A stretch of 64,000 bases of DNA from Monosporascus cannonballus (lineage: Eukaryota; Ascomycota; Sordariomycetes; Xylariales). The stretch's first letter is position 1; each line of letters starts with the position of its first letter. The translations under genes and the position numbers were made by a program. Location: contig QJNS01000085.1 of assembly GCA_004154925.1 (NCBI GenBank), positions 62,001 to 126,000 of the forward strand. Reading direction: 5' to 3'. Below the pieces are notes generated by a model, which searched no databases, had not been told where the DNA came from, and saw only the letters and a program-made list of their open reading frames with translations. This document shows positions 24,101 to 35,750 of the stretch, one piece after another.

Positions 24101-25114
24101 GAATCATTCGTATCACCTCGCTACACAGATGTGTTACCATGTAGTTAACTACGGCGGCCGGTTAACGAACGAACTTAGAAGTTTAAGAACAACGATAACT
24201 CGCATATTTAACAGTTTGTCGTACCTTGGCTAGAACACCCAGCGTTACTTACGGGCACCTGTGGTAGTACCCGTTGACACTCCTGCTGTATACGCAGGGG
24301 CTGGTAAGAAACCGGGTAACGATCCAGGAACAGCGGGAATACAGGTAGACACCAAGCCAGACCCCTTGCGAAATGCAACGTGGGGAACCGCGTACTGCGA
24401 CCATACGTTGGTATTAGCACTGGCAAAGTGTTTGCGAAACAGCGAATTAGTAGATTCCCCTTCTTGACCCTTGCCTCCTCCCACTCTATGCCTACGGCTG
24501 GAGAGCTATGGAATTATATATATATTTAAGTGTGGTCATATCAATTTGTGTCGACACCATTCATCAATCATGCTAATAAGGATAAGCTAATATTAGCGCG
24601 CAGTCGGTCACTCCCCGTACCGTACTGGGGGAGCTCCCCACTCGATAACGTCATAGAAGGACACTTAGAGTCAATCCCTGCTACCGGGGAATATTGGAGA
24701 GCTCTCCCGCCCGATGCCCAATAACCACTCGCAAGGGCTAGAAGCACTGCGGGGAGGAAAGCAAAAAAACAGGAATCAGGTCCTACCTAAACCCCTAAAC
24801 CAGGCCATATTCAACATTTATGGTTTATACCGGTACCTGGCACAAGATTGGGTTCCTGGTTTTCTCTTCTACTCTCGGGTCCGATATTGAGGGGCTATTC
24901 TGCCCATGGCATTGAGTCAATCGCAGTTGCGGCCGTCAACTATCAAGAAGCTCCTAAAATTGATCTAAGTATCTATTGCTCGCCAAACTAGGTACCTTGG
25001 TATATCCAGTTTCCAGGACAATAAGGTCTCGACTCAATTACCCAGCGCCTTCATCCGACGACATCCGTCTCTGCATCGTGTCCCTCGGGGAGGCGCTCTC
25101 TTCATTGTACAGGG
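21172..25114. other. Long intergenic region between the AAA ATPase and YVC1 genes
   Basis: 3.9 kb between two divergent genes with no ORF that I can relate to a family. Open frames here are short, overlap each other on both strands and lack splice structure. A frame at about 24,245-24,484 on the minus strand contains a Gly/Pro/Ala-rich run but is not recognisable. The stretch may hold long promoters, a non-coding RNA or a fast-evolving small gene. Confidence 0.5.
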
Positions 25115-27264
25115 ATGCCCAGGTTTAGCTGGGGAAAGGCACTAGGATGGGACAGGCGTCCTTCGCATGGCCGTCGCCCATCGGCGTCATATGAGTCGCA
25201 TAGACGACGTAAGTGCTAGATATTGGGCTTCTCCTCCCTCACGCCAGAGTCGGTCGCAAGGCATTGTACGATGCGAATGTGGTACTACGAGCCCTGCTAT
25301 CATTTACTAACAAAACGCGGGAATGCCGCTGCCAAGTGCTTCCCAGCCACAACCACGACGATGTTGGGTCTGTCATCCCCCCTGCCGAAGTTACGAAGAC
25401 CGCCCTCCGCCTTCGATATCTGATCGAAGAATGCGTCCCCTGCGAACTCGAGGAGGCAGAGGTCACCCGTCCGCATAACAGAGTCATCACTAAGAAAGTT
25501 GTCAAGGCGGCCAAAGAGGCCGGTGGGCCCGCGAGTCACGCCTGTGTCGTTTTCTGCCTCCTTGTGGTCAAGGATTGGTTTATTCGACAGTCGTCGACCG
25601 AGCTCTGGGATGCCGACCTGCATCAGGTCCGCGCTGTCGCCTGCGAGGCCATCGCCAAGGGGATCATCGAGACGGAAGAAGACGACAACTACCTGCTTCA
25701 CTCGGTGCTATTGAAGCGATACTCTACCGTGGTCGACGGCGAACCGTCGCCCCCCGTCAATGTCATCGAGAAGGCGGTTGATTTGCACGCGTTGACGGTC
25801 ATCGGCTCCGCGGGCTACCAGAAGTGTATTAGCTATCTATGGCGAGGCTGGCTGGTCCAGGACGAGGACGATCCCACGAATTTTGTCGAGTACAAGGAGC
25901 GCGATAACACGGCTCTTCTACCGCATCTCGACCCGGACCGCATGAGAGCGCCCATATACCAGAATGCCCTTCAGATGCTCATCTCCATCGTCTACCTATG
26001 CCTCTACTCGGGTGCCATCCACTCCATGAATCCCAACGGTGACCTGGACTTTATCGAGATACTCCTTTACATCTTCACTTTCGGCTTCATCTTCGACGAG
26101 CTTACCAAGTTATACAAGGCCGGTTATCACGTCCTGGGTTTCTGGAACGTCTTCAACAGCGTCTTGTACTCGCTGCTCATGGTGTCGCTCGCCCTGCGCC
26201 TTGTCGCCTTCAGCCACTCCTGGGAGGACAACGACGGCGCCACCCGGAGATTGTACAACGAGCTTAGCTACAGCTTCCTCTCATTCACTGCCCCGATGTT
26301 CTGGGGCCGCGTGCTGCTCTACCTAGACTCGTTTCGGTTCTTTGGCGCCATGCTTGTAGTGCTGAAGGTTATGATGAAGGAGAGCGTCATTTTCTTCGCC
26401 TTGCTTGTCGTCGTCATCGTCGGATTTCTCCAGGCGTTCATCGGCCTCGATTACGCGGATGATATGACAGGAGACGCTAGCCTCTTCGTCATTCAGGCCA
26501 TGGCAAACGCTATCATGCAGAGTCCCGACTTTAGCGGCTTTGAGCGGTTCAGTCCGCCGTTCGGAATACTCTTATACTATCTCTTTACCTTTGTGGTTAT
26601 GTAAGTCCCCGAGTCCTTATACCATGCTGAGCCAACGCGGGTCCTTGCTATTAGGCTTTCGCTTATACTCCGAGCTCGGAGTATGCACTGCTAACCGCCT
26701 CCTCAAAACAGGGTCATCCTACTGAACGTTCTTATCGCTCTATACAACAGCGCCTACGAGGACATCTACCAGAACGCAGACAACGAGTATCTCGCGCTGT
26801 TCTCACAGAGGACGATGCAATTCGTGCGCGCGCCCGACGAGAACGTCTTCATCGCGCCGTTCAACCTCGTCGAGATCTTTTGTCTAGTGATACCCTTCGA
26901 GTGGTGGCTGCCCAAGCGCCAGTACGAGCGCCTCAACGACGCCGTCATGGCCGTCATCTACTCACCACTGCTCCTCTGCGCCGCCGTCTTCGAGGCGCGA
27001 AAAGCCAAGCACATCCGCGCCAACCGCCGGCGCGGCGAGGACGACGGCGACACCTACGAGGTCTGGGAGCAGATGGCCGGCCAGGTCGACTTCGAGGCCG
27101 AGGGCTGGGCCGCCAAGGTCGCCGACAGCAAGAGCAACGTCGAGGAGGATCCCGCCGTCCTCGAGGTCCGCAAGCTGAGGGAGGAGGTCGATAAGTTGAG
27201 GGAGCTGCTGGAAGGTCTCAGTAAGAAACTGGGCGACAAGAGCGACGGCGAGAGCTTGATCTAG
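25115..27264 (+). CDS. YVC1: Vacuolar TRP-type cation channel Yvc1
   Basis: The body is sure and the first exon is tentative: 25115-25208, 25337-26600 and 26712-27264, giving 636 residues (yeast Yvc1 is 675). Yvc1 is a TRP channel in the vacuolar membrane that releases calcium on hyperosmotic or membrane-stretch stimuli. Family-wide blocks are ALRLRYLIEECVP, VITKKVVKAAKEAGG, ALTVIGSAGYQKCISYLWRGW, RAPIYQNALQM at the start of the membrane region, FDELTKLY between segments, and MMKESVIFFALL leading into the pore region FIGLDYADD. After the last intron come VILLNVLIALYNSAYEDIYQNADNEYLAL and QFVRAPDENVFIAPFNLVE in the cytosolic tail, then a C-terminal coiled coil (VRKLREEVDKLRELLEGL). The second intron is standard (GTAAGT...CAG). 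The first needs an AAG acceptor to keep frame from MPRFSWGK; the start could instead lie elsewhere. Confidence 0.92.
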
Positions 27265-27747
27265 CTGGAGCCCGAGCTGATGCGGGCCGCGGCCTTTCTA
27301 GTATGGTCACTCGGCTCCGTCCCCAGCCCAGAAAGGCAGAGATGCGTCCGGGTTATGTCTGCTGTCTTCTGGGTGGCATTTATGATGGTCCGAGGGGAAC
27401 AATTAGTGACTTGGGCTTTCTGATTTATTGCGGCTTCTGTGAGGCAGTCTTGGCTCCAGCAAAAGGATTCATCTTGGAATGATATTACATGGGCGTTGTT
27501 TTCGCTTTGTTACTGTCACGAAATGAGAAACGAAGATATGTACCTTGCTTAATGACTGTCTAATATCACTTCAGGTTGTTATTGCGGCTTGTACGTCATG
27601 TGATAAATCCATCTCATTAGTCTCAGGTATATCTTTTCCATACCATGAAGTTAGACGAACATATGTATGTTCACGCTCTCTAGGTAGTTTGTCCCATCAC
27701 GGACGCACCCTCGTACTGCTGTTACTCTACCTCCTTTCTCACGCGCC

Positions 27748-28047
27748 CTAGCCAAGCCGGAACCCGTGAGACCGATGCCGCCGCGGGTTCAGCGCGTTCT
27801 GCTCGGCGCAGTCGGCGCAGAGCACCAAGCCCTTCCTCTCCAGCCTGCACCGGCACGTGTACCCACAGCCCCCGTAGGCCGGGTCATTCTTGCCCCGCTG
27901 CTCGGCGCGCTCGCAGACGAGGCAGAGTCCACGCGGCGCCGAGCTGCACGTGTCAGAGTCGGAGGAGTTTGGGGAGGAGGCAGATTGCGGAGGCTGTTGG
28001 GCGAAGTTCCGGTACTTGCAGTATGTGCATGCGCAGAGTGGCCGCAT
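27748..28047 (-). CDS. Small cysteine-rich protein, putative zinc-binding, function unknown
   Basis: A 99-residue frame from ATG at 28047. It has paired cysteines at both ends: CACTYCKY at the N-terminus, then CSSAPRGLCLVC in the middle and CGYTCRCRLERKGLVLCADC near the C-terminus. CxxC spacing at several places suggests two structural zinc sites. I do not recognise the family. The frame is GC-rich like neighbouring exons and the cysteines are evenly placed, which argues for a real gene, but no introns or partner help. It lies 483 bases downstream of YVC1, convergent with it, and an upstream exon cannot be excluded. Confidence 0.45.
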   Translation of the reverse strand: MRPLCACTYCKYRNFAQQPPQSASSPNSSDSDTCSSAPRGLCLVCERAEQRGKNDPAYGGCGYTCRCRLERKGLVLCADCAEQNALNPRRHRSHGFRLG

Positions 28048-30172
28048 CGGGGAAGTAGAATCAGATTAGGGGTGGCGTGGAAACTCAGCTGGTCGATGGT
28101 GCTTGTTTGAGGATATGATATGCCTTTCCTGCGTGTGGTGGGTACTGCGTGTGTGTGCGTGTGAAGGTACTGAGACGGACGGGCCGAGTGACCCTACCCG
28201 AGGAATGGAGCACACGTCTATATGCTGCATGCGTCTTTCAAACCTCGGCTTCCGGAGACTAGCACTGCATATCTTTTTGTTCTTGGGAAAGCGATCCCCG
28301 GTCGAATAGGGACCCGTCTGTTGACTCTACGACAAAGAACCCCTTTCCGGAACGGGCTGGGATCTCCATATCGAAATCTGGCGAAGAGTCTCCTTCGTCG
28401 GATGGCTCGATGCCATGGATTGCCCACTGCCCCCTTCTTTGGTGTGGCAATGCGAAGCTATCATGTGAGTTACTGCGCATTGTTCTCGGTCCCTGCGCCG
28501 AGATTCGTTTTGCGTGGCTTCTCGAGAATACGAGTATTTGGGGTTCTTGTAAGAGGGTCCTCGACCTGGAGGACGTATTTTCATCCCCTTTCTGGCTTGG
28601 CTTCCCATAATTAAAGTACTGCGTACGATCCTCAACAGGGTGATTGCGTCTCGCGAAGCTGGGAGGCTGTGGGTTGGTGAAGTCGTGATCTAGTCCTCGG
28701 AGATGTAGCATTGTGCGCATTATGCGGAATCGTGCGTTGTCTAGATAAGTGACAGTCGACTTGAATGATGCGATACTAAGTGCTGATCTTCATCAACGTC
28801 TAGCTGTCTAAGGTCGAGATTCTGGGGGATAGCTGCATATACTGAATAACCCACGGTGAGCAGAGATATGTACCCGGGCTTGACCGGGGTTGTCTCTCTG
28901 TTTGGGATAAGGTTTTCGGGTGTCAGAGAATAAGATATGTCAGTAATGGACAGATATCACGGACCACGGATACCTCATCGTAAGGAAGATTGCATAAAGG
29001 AGCTCATGATATAGTGGTCCTTCTCTTCATATACTGGCCGCTCTCCCATGTAAGTCCCTGGCTGTGATCTAAAGGGGCAAGCACCGGTGGGAGCCTATGT
29101 AACCGCTTACCACAATTTATGCGATTCCAAGATGCCATTCAGGTTTCAGGCTTCGAGGGTTTGAGCACTTGGAACCATTCCAACTTCACAGGGACGGTCG
29201 GTGGTTAAGTTGGGGGTATCGATTCAGCTTGATCCGGGTCTTTTACCGCTCGGCCGTCGATGCGCTGCCCGGCAGCTCCTTAGATTGAGAGCGCACCTTA
29301 GGTCTATTTTAGAAGCAAGCCTTCAAAGCGGGCTTGCAATTCTTTAGGTATATATCGTCGCTCAGAGAGTTAGGTGAAGGCACCTCGCCAAAATTGTCCA
29401 TCTATCAGAGGCTGGTAAGATCGCTATGAACTCAGTACAAGGCAGGAGCTTATGTACGCGGTCCTTATTAGTGGTTACTTTTGCTATCCCTATATCCTAG
29501 CCGGACGGGAAAGAATTTCCCAACGACTTCCGTCGAGGCCAGATTTTATTTCATGCGATATATCTGATGACCTCTTACAGAAATCTTGATTTAATAAGGG
29601 GGGGACAACTACCCCATACTGATGTTAGAGCAACACGCTGCTGGAGCTCTCGCGCGGAAGAGCTTATTATCCACGATTCTGTTCGCACTCCTTCATACAT
29701 AGCCTATCACATTCCGCCAGTCGTTTCCAGCGCCCTCGGTTGGTGGGTTCACTTTCGCTCGTATATTCAATACCGAATTTTCTATAACCCCTAAGGTGAT
29801 CCTCGCCTTTTCGCATGTGTCAGGGCAACCCCCTGATCAGAATGTATTTTCATGAATGGGGAGCTCCCGCCCCTGTTGAAACGCGTTATGGCGCAGCACA
29901 ACCCTCACCACGCACACCTACGGAAAAGAACGCGTCCACTATGCTTCACGATCGAAGGACCTCTATGCGTCAACAAATATCATCTCATTAGAATACGAGC
30001 GGTCTGCCTTCATCTCCGCTCTGAGATTATCGCCGCCTTCGGGACGGCTGGCGACCGAAGAGCTAGCCGAACATCAGAGGCCCAATGTTTCGCGTAGCTC
30101 TGCACTATCTCTTCTGATGGTCTCATTATATGCATGGGGGGCTCAGTGAAAGACCGTACTTCGTCATACCAC
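28048..30172. other. Intergenic region upstream of the Cys-rich ORF and downstream of the Jen1-type gene
   Basis: 2.1 kb without a supportable gene. Overlapping frames on both strands near 28,222-28,720 mirror each other and show no family signal. The stretch from 29,000 to 29,850 is of mixed composition and holds no repeat that I can pair within the window. Confidence 0.5.
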
Positions 30173-32103
30173 TCAGGGTCTCTCATGCACAGCTCCTTTC
30201 TCCGCGTCGTCTTCGTTAACAGAGCCGCTACCTTGCCCACCACTGTAGCCCCGTCTATGGCCGATCGCCTCGGCCACATCGGCATCATGAGCGGCGTCAA
30301 AGGGTCGACTCAGATGCTCGGGGCCGAGAAACGTCAATAAGGTGACGTAGGCGTAGACGCACCCCATGAAGATGCAGATGACAATGCCATACTCGTAGCG
30401 CTTGGCGTCGCCCTTCGGAGGCAGCGGGAAGCGCTCACCGATGGTGGCCTCGATGGTCGAGCTGGCCGACGATACCAGGTTTCCGAGCTGGTAGCTGGTG
30501 CCGACGACGAAGGTCCGGAACGCGCCCGGCGACAGCTCCATCAGGTGGATGGGGATCACGCCCCAGGCTCCCTGGACGCAGAACTGCTCGAAGAAGGCCG
30601 CGGCGATGATGCTGTTGCTCGACACGAACGTGTAGGGATAAAGGAGCGCGCCGCCGACGACGCAAACGACGATGATGCTGATCCGCCGGCCGAATATCTG
30701 CGAGCAGAACCCGACGACTGTGCCGCCAAGCATGGCACCGAGGTTCGCGACGACCTGTGTGATGGTGACTTGATTAGCTGTGAAGTTGTACTGGTTCTGA
30801 AGCATCGTCGGATACAGGTCCTATTATACGAATTAGCGAGCTGCGCAGATGCCTTAGGATATATACAGGAGCTTCGGAAGTGAAACGAACCTGCGAGCCG
30901 TGTGACATAAAGTTGAAGCCGGCCATCAGCAGAACCAAGTACGTCAGCAGCATCCAGTGTCGCCTAATGGCGACTTTGCCCTCTTGCAGGAACGTCTTGC
31001 CGATATTTCCCTGGCTCTTTCGCACTTCAGCATGGATATCGTAAGTTTTTGTCTCGGGGAGAAAGTATCTCCACACAATGAAGATAATAGGTGGGCATGC
31101 GCCGAACCAGAACAGAGGTCTCCAACCGTGCGCGGTGGTATTGACGAGACCGCGGGCGAAGACGGTAGCGAGCAGATATCCGAACGCATAACCTTGCTGC
31201 AGTATGCCGCTCATCAGGCCTCGGGCTTCGGCCGGGACGTCTTCCAGAGCGGTGGCCGCCGCATTGCCGTAGAGACCGCCCATGGCGACGCCGAAGAGCG
31301 CGCGGCAGGCGAGGAACTGAGAGTAGGTGTTACAGAAGCCCGTGCCCTGAGACAACCAGCCATCAAGTCAGTAGCATCCCTAGACAGTAGGATTGATCGA
31401 ATTCGGGATTGGATTCAAGCGTGCACGATAGCGGCATAGCCAAGACCCGGCATGTGAAGAAGCTTTGCGGGACATGCAGCCAAGGCTGTCGCCAAGTCCC
31501 AGGGTGTGGAGAAAAGCCTGACGTTTACTTGGCTTGGAGGAAATCGTAGCAACCTAGGCGGGAATTGAGTTCAGGGGAACATAAGCGGCGACTTACAAGT
31601 TCTAGGGCCACGAAGAGTAAGTTGTTGACTATGAATGGCCACTTCCTGCCATATCTATCGGCCGCGATGCCGAAGATGATGGAGCCAACAGACCGAAACA
31701 TCAATACCAACGTGATCCCCCATGAGATGTCAGCGGTGGACTTGCCAAAGGTCTCGGACAAGCCACGAACCGTCAGCGACACGGTGAAGAAGTCAAAGGC
31801 GTCCCACGTCTGCGTGTGAAACATCAGACGATTAGCCACCTAACTTCGATTGCTTTTCACGGGGTGGCAAAAGGAACATACCCAGGCCAGAAATGCTAAG
31901 AAGAAGAAGGCCCATTGCTGCCGGTTCAGCATCCGTATCAGACTGATGGGATTGGGCGCCTTCGCCATGGGCGGCTTCAGTGAAGTGATTCGAGTCGCCA
32001 AGTACTTCCCCGGCGACATTCCATGGTGCGGAGGGTGCATATTCTGAGCGTCCTCATGATAGCCGCCCTCATTGATGGGCTTGCTAATTGGCGAGTCCGA
32101 CAT
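30173..32103 (-). CDS. JEN1: Jen1-type monocarboxylate (lactate/pyruvate):proton symporter
   Basis: Four exons, complement of 30173-30820, 30891-31346, 31597-31809 and 31882-32103, give 512 residues; all phases are 0. Jen-family permeases (an MFS branch) carry lactate, pyruvate, acetate or dicarboxylates with protons across the plasma membrane and in yeasts are glucose-repressed. Signature: WDAFDFFTVSLTV in the first membrane segment, RYGRKWP as MFS motif A, ELGTGFCNTYSQFLACRALFGVAMGG, and the family-specific motif N-x-x-S-H-x-S-Q-D-x-x-x-T, seen as NFMSHGSQDLYPT at about residues 290-302. That motif is split exactly between Gln and Asp by the third intron, which supports the splice model. 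The start is ATG at 32103 (MSDSPISKP); an upstream TTG is ignored. The N-terminal tail of about 50 residues is cytosolic. Whether it is Jen1- or Jen2-like in substrate cannot be told. Confidence 0.91.
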
Positions 32104-33924
32104 GGCCGAAGTGCTAGGAATAAGCAAGATATGATACTGGAGCGGTATGATTACGACACTATATATGCGTATACTGTCTAGTGATGTTCGAAGTATGATG
32201 GGTCCCGAGACAATACCCGGCAGGCTTCCAAGGTCAGATGCCTTGGAACGGAGTATGGACTGGGGCGACCCTTTATAAGATCAGACGGGCTGGAGCTGGA
32301 CTGTTTAAGAGGGCCGCAGAGAAATCCACGACCGACCCCATGGGGGAGTCACCGGGGCTTCCTTGGTATTCCATCCTCATTTAGTGCTAATTGAGTACCC
32401 ACAAGTTGGAGATAATGATTGATGATAGGGTGACGATATAGCGAACCAGTGATCTGAATAGGTAAGTACGGAATGTTGGAGAGCATACCCCCAGAGGGTT
32501 AGCTCTGGTGTCGCTACTGCTTAGTCTCACGGACCCGCCTGAGGGAGAGAGGGACAGTATCCGACGGCGGAGGCGATGATATATATCTCTCGTACAGCTT
32601 ATCTCATATACGTGAACTAGGCCTCACCTGGATGGAAATGAACGATTCATATGGTTATCAAGTCGAGTCGAGGGAAGACCTACTTAAAGCCACTTACGAG
32701 ACTTATAATAGAGATCCGCGAAACCAAGGTGCGGCAGACGAGGGTTGTTCTGACCGGCTGGTTACCTTGGTAGTAATAAGAAACCGACCACGGGTTGCCG
32801 GGCGAAGGGCGTTCTTTCAGAAATATAAAGCTCTACCCGAAACGGTCTGAGTGGCGTGACCGTGAGTGGACTATACGCGCCGACTAATATACAGAATATC
32901 GAGTCTGTGAAAATTAGCCTACAAGCGTACGCCAAGAGATGCCATCATGAACCAAGCTTTGTAGGCCCCGCACAAGCTTTTTAATCCCGCTCTCGGCGTT
33001 CCATTCCTACAAAGCGCCAAGGCCCGAAGTTCACCAAGTATCGTCTAACCACGGTCTTCTTCCTTCAGCATCGATCATGTCCCTAGCTTATGTATGTTTT
33101 CGTCTACGTCTACGTCTACGTGTGCGTTGGGGCGTAATGGGCGTAATAGGATTTCAAATGATAGGGTGGACTACCACTCGCTTGAGTAGCTGGGCGTACA
33201 AAGGTGGAGCGCAAAATTGTGCATACTTTGTCCGGCCGAAAAGTCTCAATTGTGGCCTGTAGACGTTCCTTCCAGTCCATGTGAACTACAGCATAAGAAC
33301 TTCAGCTATAAGGGAGCGCTATAGGGGCGCTAAGGCTCATAAAAATTTACTGGGGACCGCAGCCATTAGCCTGTACGTCAACATATTTTGCGGCATACTG
33401 TCGGCCAGACTCGGAATGTTTGTAAACTTTTGCGGTCGACCTTCGTAGCCGTACGCTTTAACCGTGTTAGTCGGCTGCTAAATGGGACGCACCGAGTCAG
33501 ATCCATTGTCGATGTAGCACGAGTCATGTCTAGCTCCCTACTAAGTAGGTAATATGAAGCGTCGATCCCGACGGCGCCATTATTGTTCGTTAGCCTAGCA
33601 CGTCCTCATGTGCATGATATGTCAATTATGGCATGTTACGCGGCAGAAGCCGTACCCTCTCAGCCTCAGGGACACAGAAAGTAACAGGGATCAATTCGCC
33701 TTTCCACACTGCCATCCACCCGGCTATATGGTACGCTGTATCGTCCCAGCAAAGTCGACCTCACCGAATCGTTATTGACCCGAGCTGACCCCGTGACCCC
33801 CCCTTTCCTTTTCCTTTTGGCAACCTCACCGACGATCCATACCCCGGAAAATCAACCATACCAAGCTATTAACGGTGGTAATTTATGGCCTCAACATGGC
33901 GATGGTCGCCAGCGGATGAACGGT

Positions 33925-33951
33925 CAGGGTTAGTCCCGGGGTTAGGGTTAG
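33925..33951 (+). repeat. Telomere-like TTAGGG motifs (interstitial)
   Basis: CAGGGTTAGTCCCGGGGTTAGGGTTAG contains one perfect and two partial TTAGGG units. It is too short to be a telomere and may be chance. Confidence 0.4.
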
Positions 33952-34008
33952 TCCAAGAGGGTTTGGGGGCCGGCGAAAGGCCTCCCCATTCAGGTATAGG
34001 TAGCCTTT

Positions 34009-34030
34009 ATATATATATATATATATATAT
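34009..34030 (+). repeat. (TA)n microsatellite
   Basis: Eleven uninterrupted TA dinucleotides. Confidence 0.9.
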
Positions 34031-34201
34031 TTGCAGTGGTGGTGATGCTAGTGGTGGCGTTGGTGTCATGGCGGAAGTACCAGCCCTCTCTAAGCCGCAA
34101 CTTGGTTTGTATGGGGCGGGGGGGTGATGAGCGGTGGGGTTGCCAGAGAGCGTTTAGCTCACGTTAATTAACGATTTAGCGAGGTCGCCCTAGCTGGGCT
34201 G

Positions 34202-35186
34202 TCAGAGTTCCATGAATCCGGTAGCTCGAAAGTCTCCATCAGAGTCCGAAGAGTTGAGGCCGTCACCCGAGTAGTCGTCGTCATCAACCCATTCAACGTC
34301 GGCTCTCGCACATAACTCGTCGTCTAGCTCCTTAGGGGTTCCATCCTCGAACCAAGTGGGGTCATAGATCGGGCCAGGCCACGGAAGTCTCCAATCGCCA
34401 TCGTAAAAGACCATGCTCCGTAGCGGAGCCAGGGTTTCTTTCTTTCTCTGCTCCTGGACGAAGTTGAACATCTCCTTCGCGTGGAACGCAATCAACGGCG
34501 GTTCGCGATAGATGTTGCCCATATCACACGGGAGCGGCTTTGACTTGGTTGCGCCGCGCACGCAGTCGCTCGAGAGCTCGAACCAGATATCCGCGCTGAT
34601 CAGGTCGGGGTTTCTCGACAGGGCGGCTAGGTGCTCCCACGGCCACGAGCCGTTCCGGTCGAGGACGACCGATACATGCTCGAGCCTCTGACATCGTTCA
34701 GCGAGCATGTCGAGTAGTTCCTTGGAGAGCGCGTTGACAGTCGACGGCATCCTCGAATACAACTCAATGCGTTTCAGGGAGTCGCAGTGTCTCTCGAGAA
34801 CTTCTGGGAGGCCGGCGTACTTTTGCGAGTCGATCCACGTCAGAGACTGCAGATGAACCGAGTCTGGCAGAGAAATAAGGAGCCGAGGGATTGTAGATTT
34901 GTTTCTTGTTTTGTTTCCAGCTCTCCTCGACAGCCAAGTGCTTCAGCCCCACCAGATGCGGCGGCGCCAGATCCACAAAGTAGTCCTCCACCCCGTCCCG
35001 CAACTCCAGGCCCTCTAACGCGGACCAGTCCATGGCCTCCAGCCAGAGCTCCAAGTTGCTGAGGTGTCGCCGATCGGCCGGGGTATCCATCCACAATCGG
35101 ACATATTTCTCAGCGCATATGCTACAGCGGTGGGGTAATTCTTCTGCCTTTTCAAGCCTACAATGTTGTGCACTAGAAACGCACAT
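34202..35186 (-). pseudogene. LRR/F-box-like gene, frameshifted
   Basis: Two minus-strand frames read as one protein if a frameshift is allowed. The upstream frame (35,186-34,900) reads YVRLWMDTPADRRHLSNLEL...LEGLELRDGVEDYFVDLAPPHLVGLKHLAVEESW. The downstream frame continues with RLLISLPDSVHLQSLTW, DSLKRIELYSRMPS, then LLDMLAERCQRLEHVSVVLDRNGSWPW and ends DGDFRATGFMEL at 34,202. The leucine-spaced pattern and the ELRD/LxxL steps suggest a leucine-rich-repeat protein of the fungal F-box class, though no F-box is visible. The frame changes inside an A-rich stretch at about 34,890-34,915 with no GT-AG pair that would repair it. It may be a pseudogene, an assembly error at the A run, or an unusual intron. 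The 5' end is not defined. Confidence 0.5.
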
Positions 35187-35750
35187 GGCGCTTTATGCTC
35201 GTTAGAGACGAATATGAGACCGGGAATATCGTGCGCATTCACCTCTGGAAGATGCCATGTAAGAGAGCAGGCCGACGAAAAGTTAATTCCCGTAAAGGCA
35301 CGCCCGCAACCTGACCCAGTATTGGCATTGGGAATTTCTTACTAAGCCATAGATAGCTACGGTGAAGGCAATAGCGGAAGACAGGTTTACAGCTAAAATC
35401 GCCAGGGACAAGATGAGGGCGTCCATAAAATACTTAGTGAGAGAGCGGTTCGCAAAAATCATTCAGTGGAACATGACGTTGCATCACAAGACTCCCTGAG
35501 GATATATGTCGCACGCTAAGCGACCCGCATATAGCCGGCCGACTTGCACTCCGCACGATCCTATTTAGACTCGTGGATATTTAGCCCTTTAGAACTTCAC
35601 CTCCCAGGCGGTAGACAAAGCATGGGACAGGAACTCCAACTCCCCCAGCTCCGGTGTAGAGTTCACTCTGTATAGCACTGTTCTGAGACACTTGTTCGGG
35701 ACACGTAAAATTTCAAGAGAGGTACGCGAAGCATATAGGGCGCAACCATC
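35187..35750. promoter_or_regulatory. Upstream region of the aldo/keto reductase gene
   Basis: 564 bases between the frameshifted LRR-like gene and the reductase start. It presumably holds the divergent promoters; no motif stands out. Confidence 0.45.

Larger units (their letters stand above)
32104..34201. other. Intergenic region upstream of the Jen1-type gene
   Basis: 2.1 kb. One 72-codon ATG frame at 32,632-32,850 (+) is not recognisable and lacks support. A TA microsatellite and a telomere-like motif near 34 kb are listed separately. Confidence 0.5.

Noticed and set aside
24245..24484. Gly/Pro-rich frame on the minus strand and its plus-strand mirror
   Set aside because: Both strands are open over the same bases and neither protein is recognisable; no introns or promoter context support a gene.
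25209..25336. Continuous upstream extension of the YVC1 second exon as coding sequence (from a GTG at 25,213)
   Set aside because: There is no ATG in that frame, and GTAAGT at 25,209 with a CTAAC branch near 25,310 indicates an intron; the exact acceptor is uncertain (AAG at 25,334-25,336 keeps frame).
28222..28720. Overlapping open frames of 130 and 153 codons on opposite strands
   Set aside because: Mutually overlapping and without domain similarity; nothing favours either strand.
32632..32850. 72-codon ATG frame upstream of the Jen1-type gene
   Set aside because: No family signal, no splice extension and length within chance expectation.
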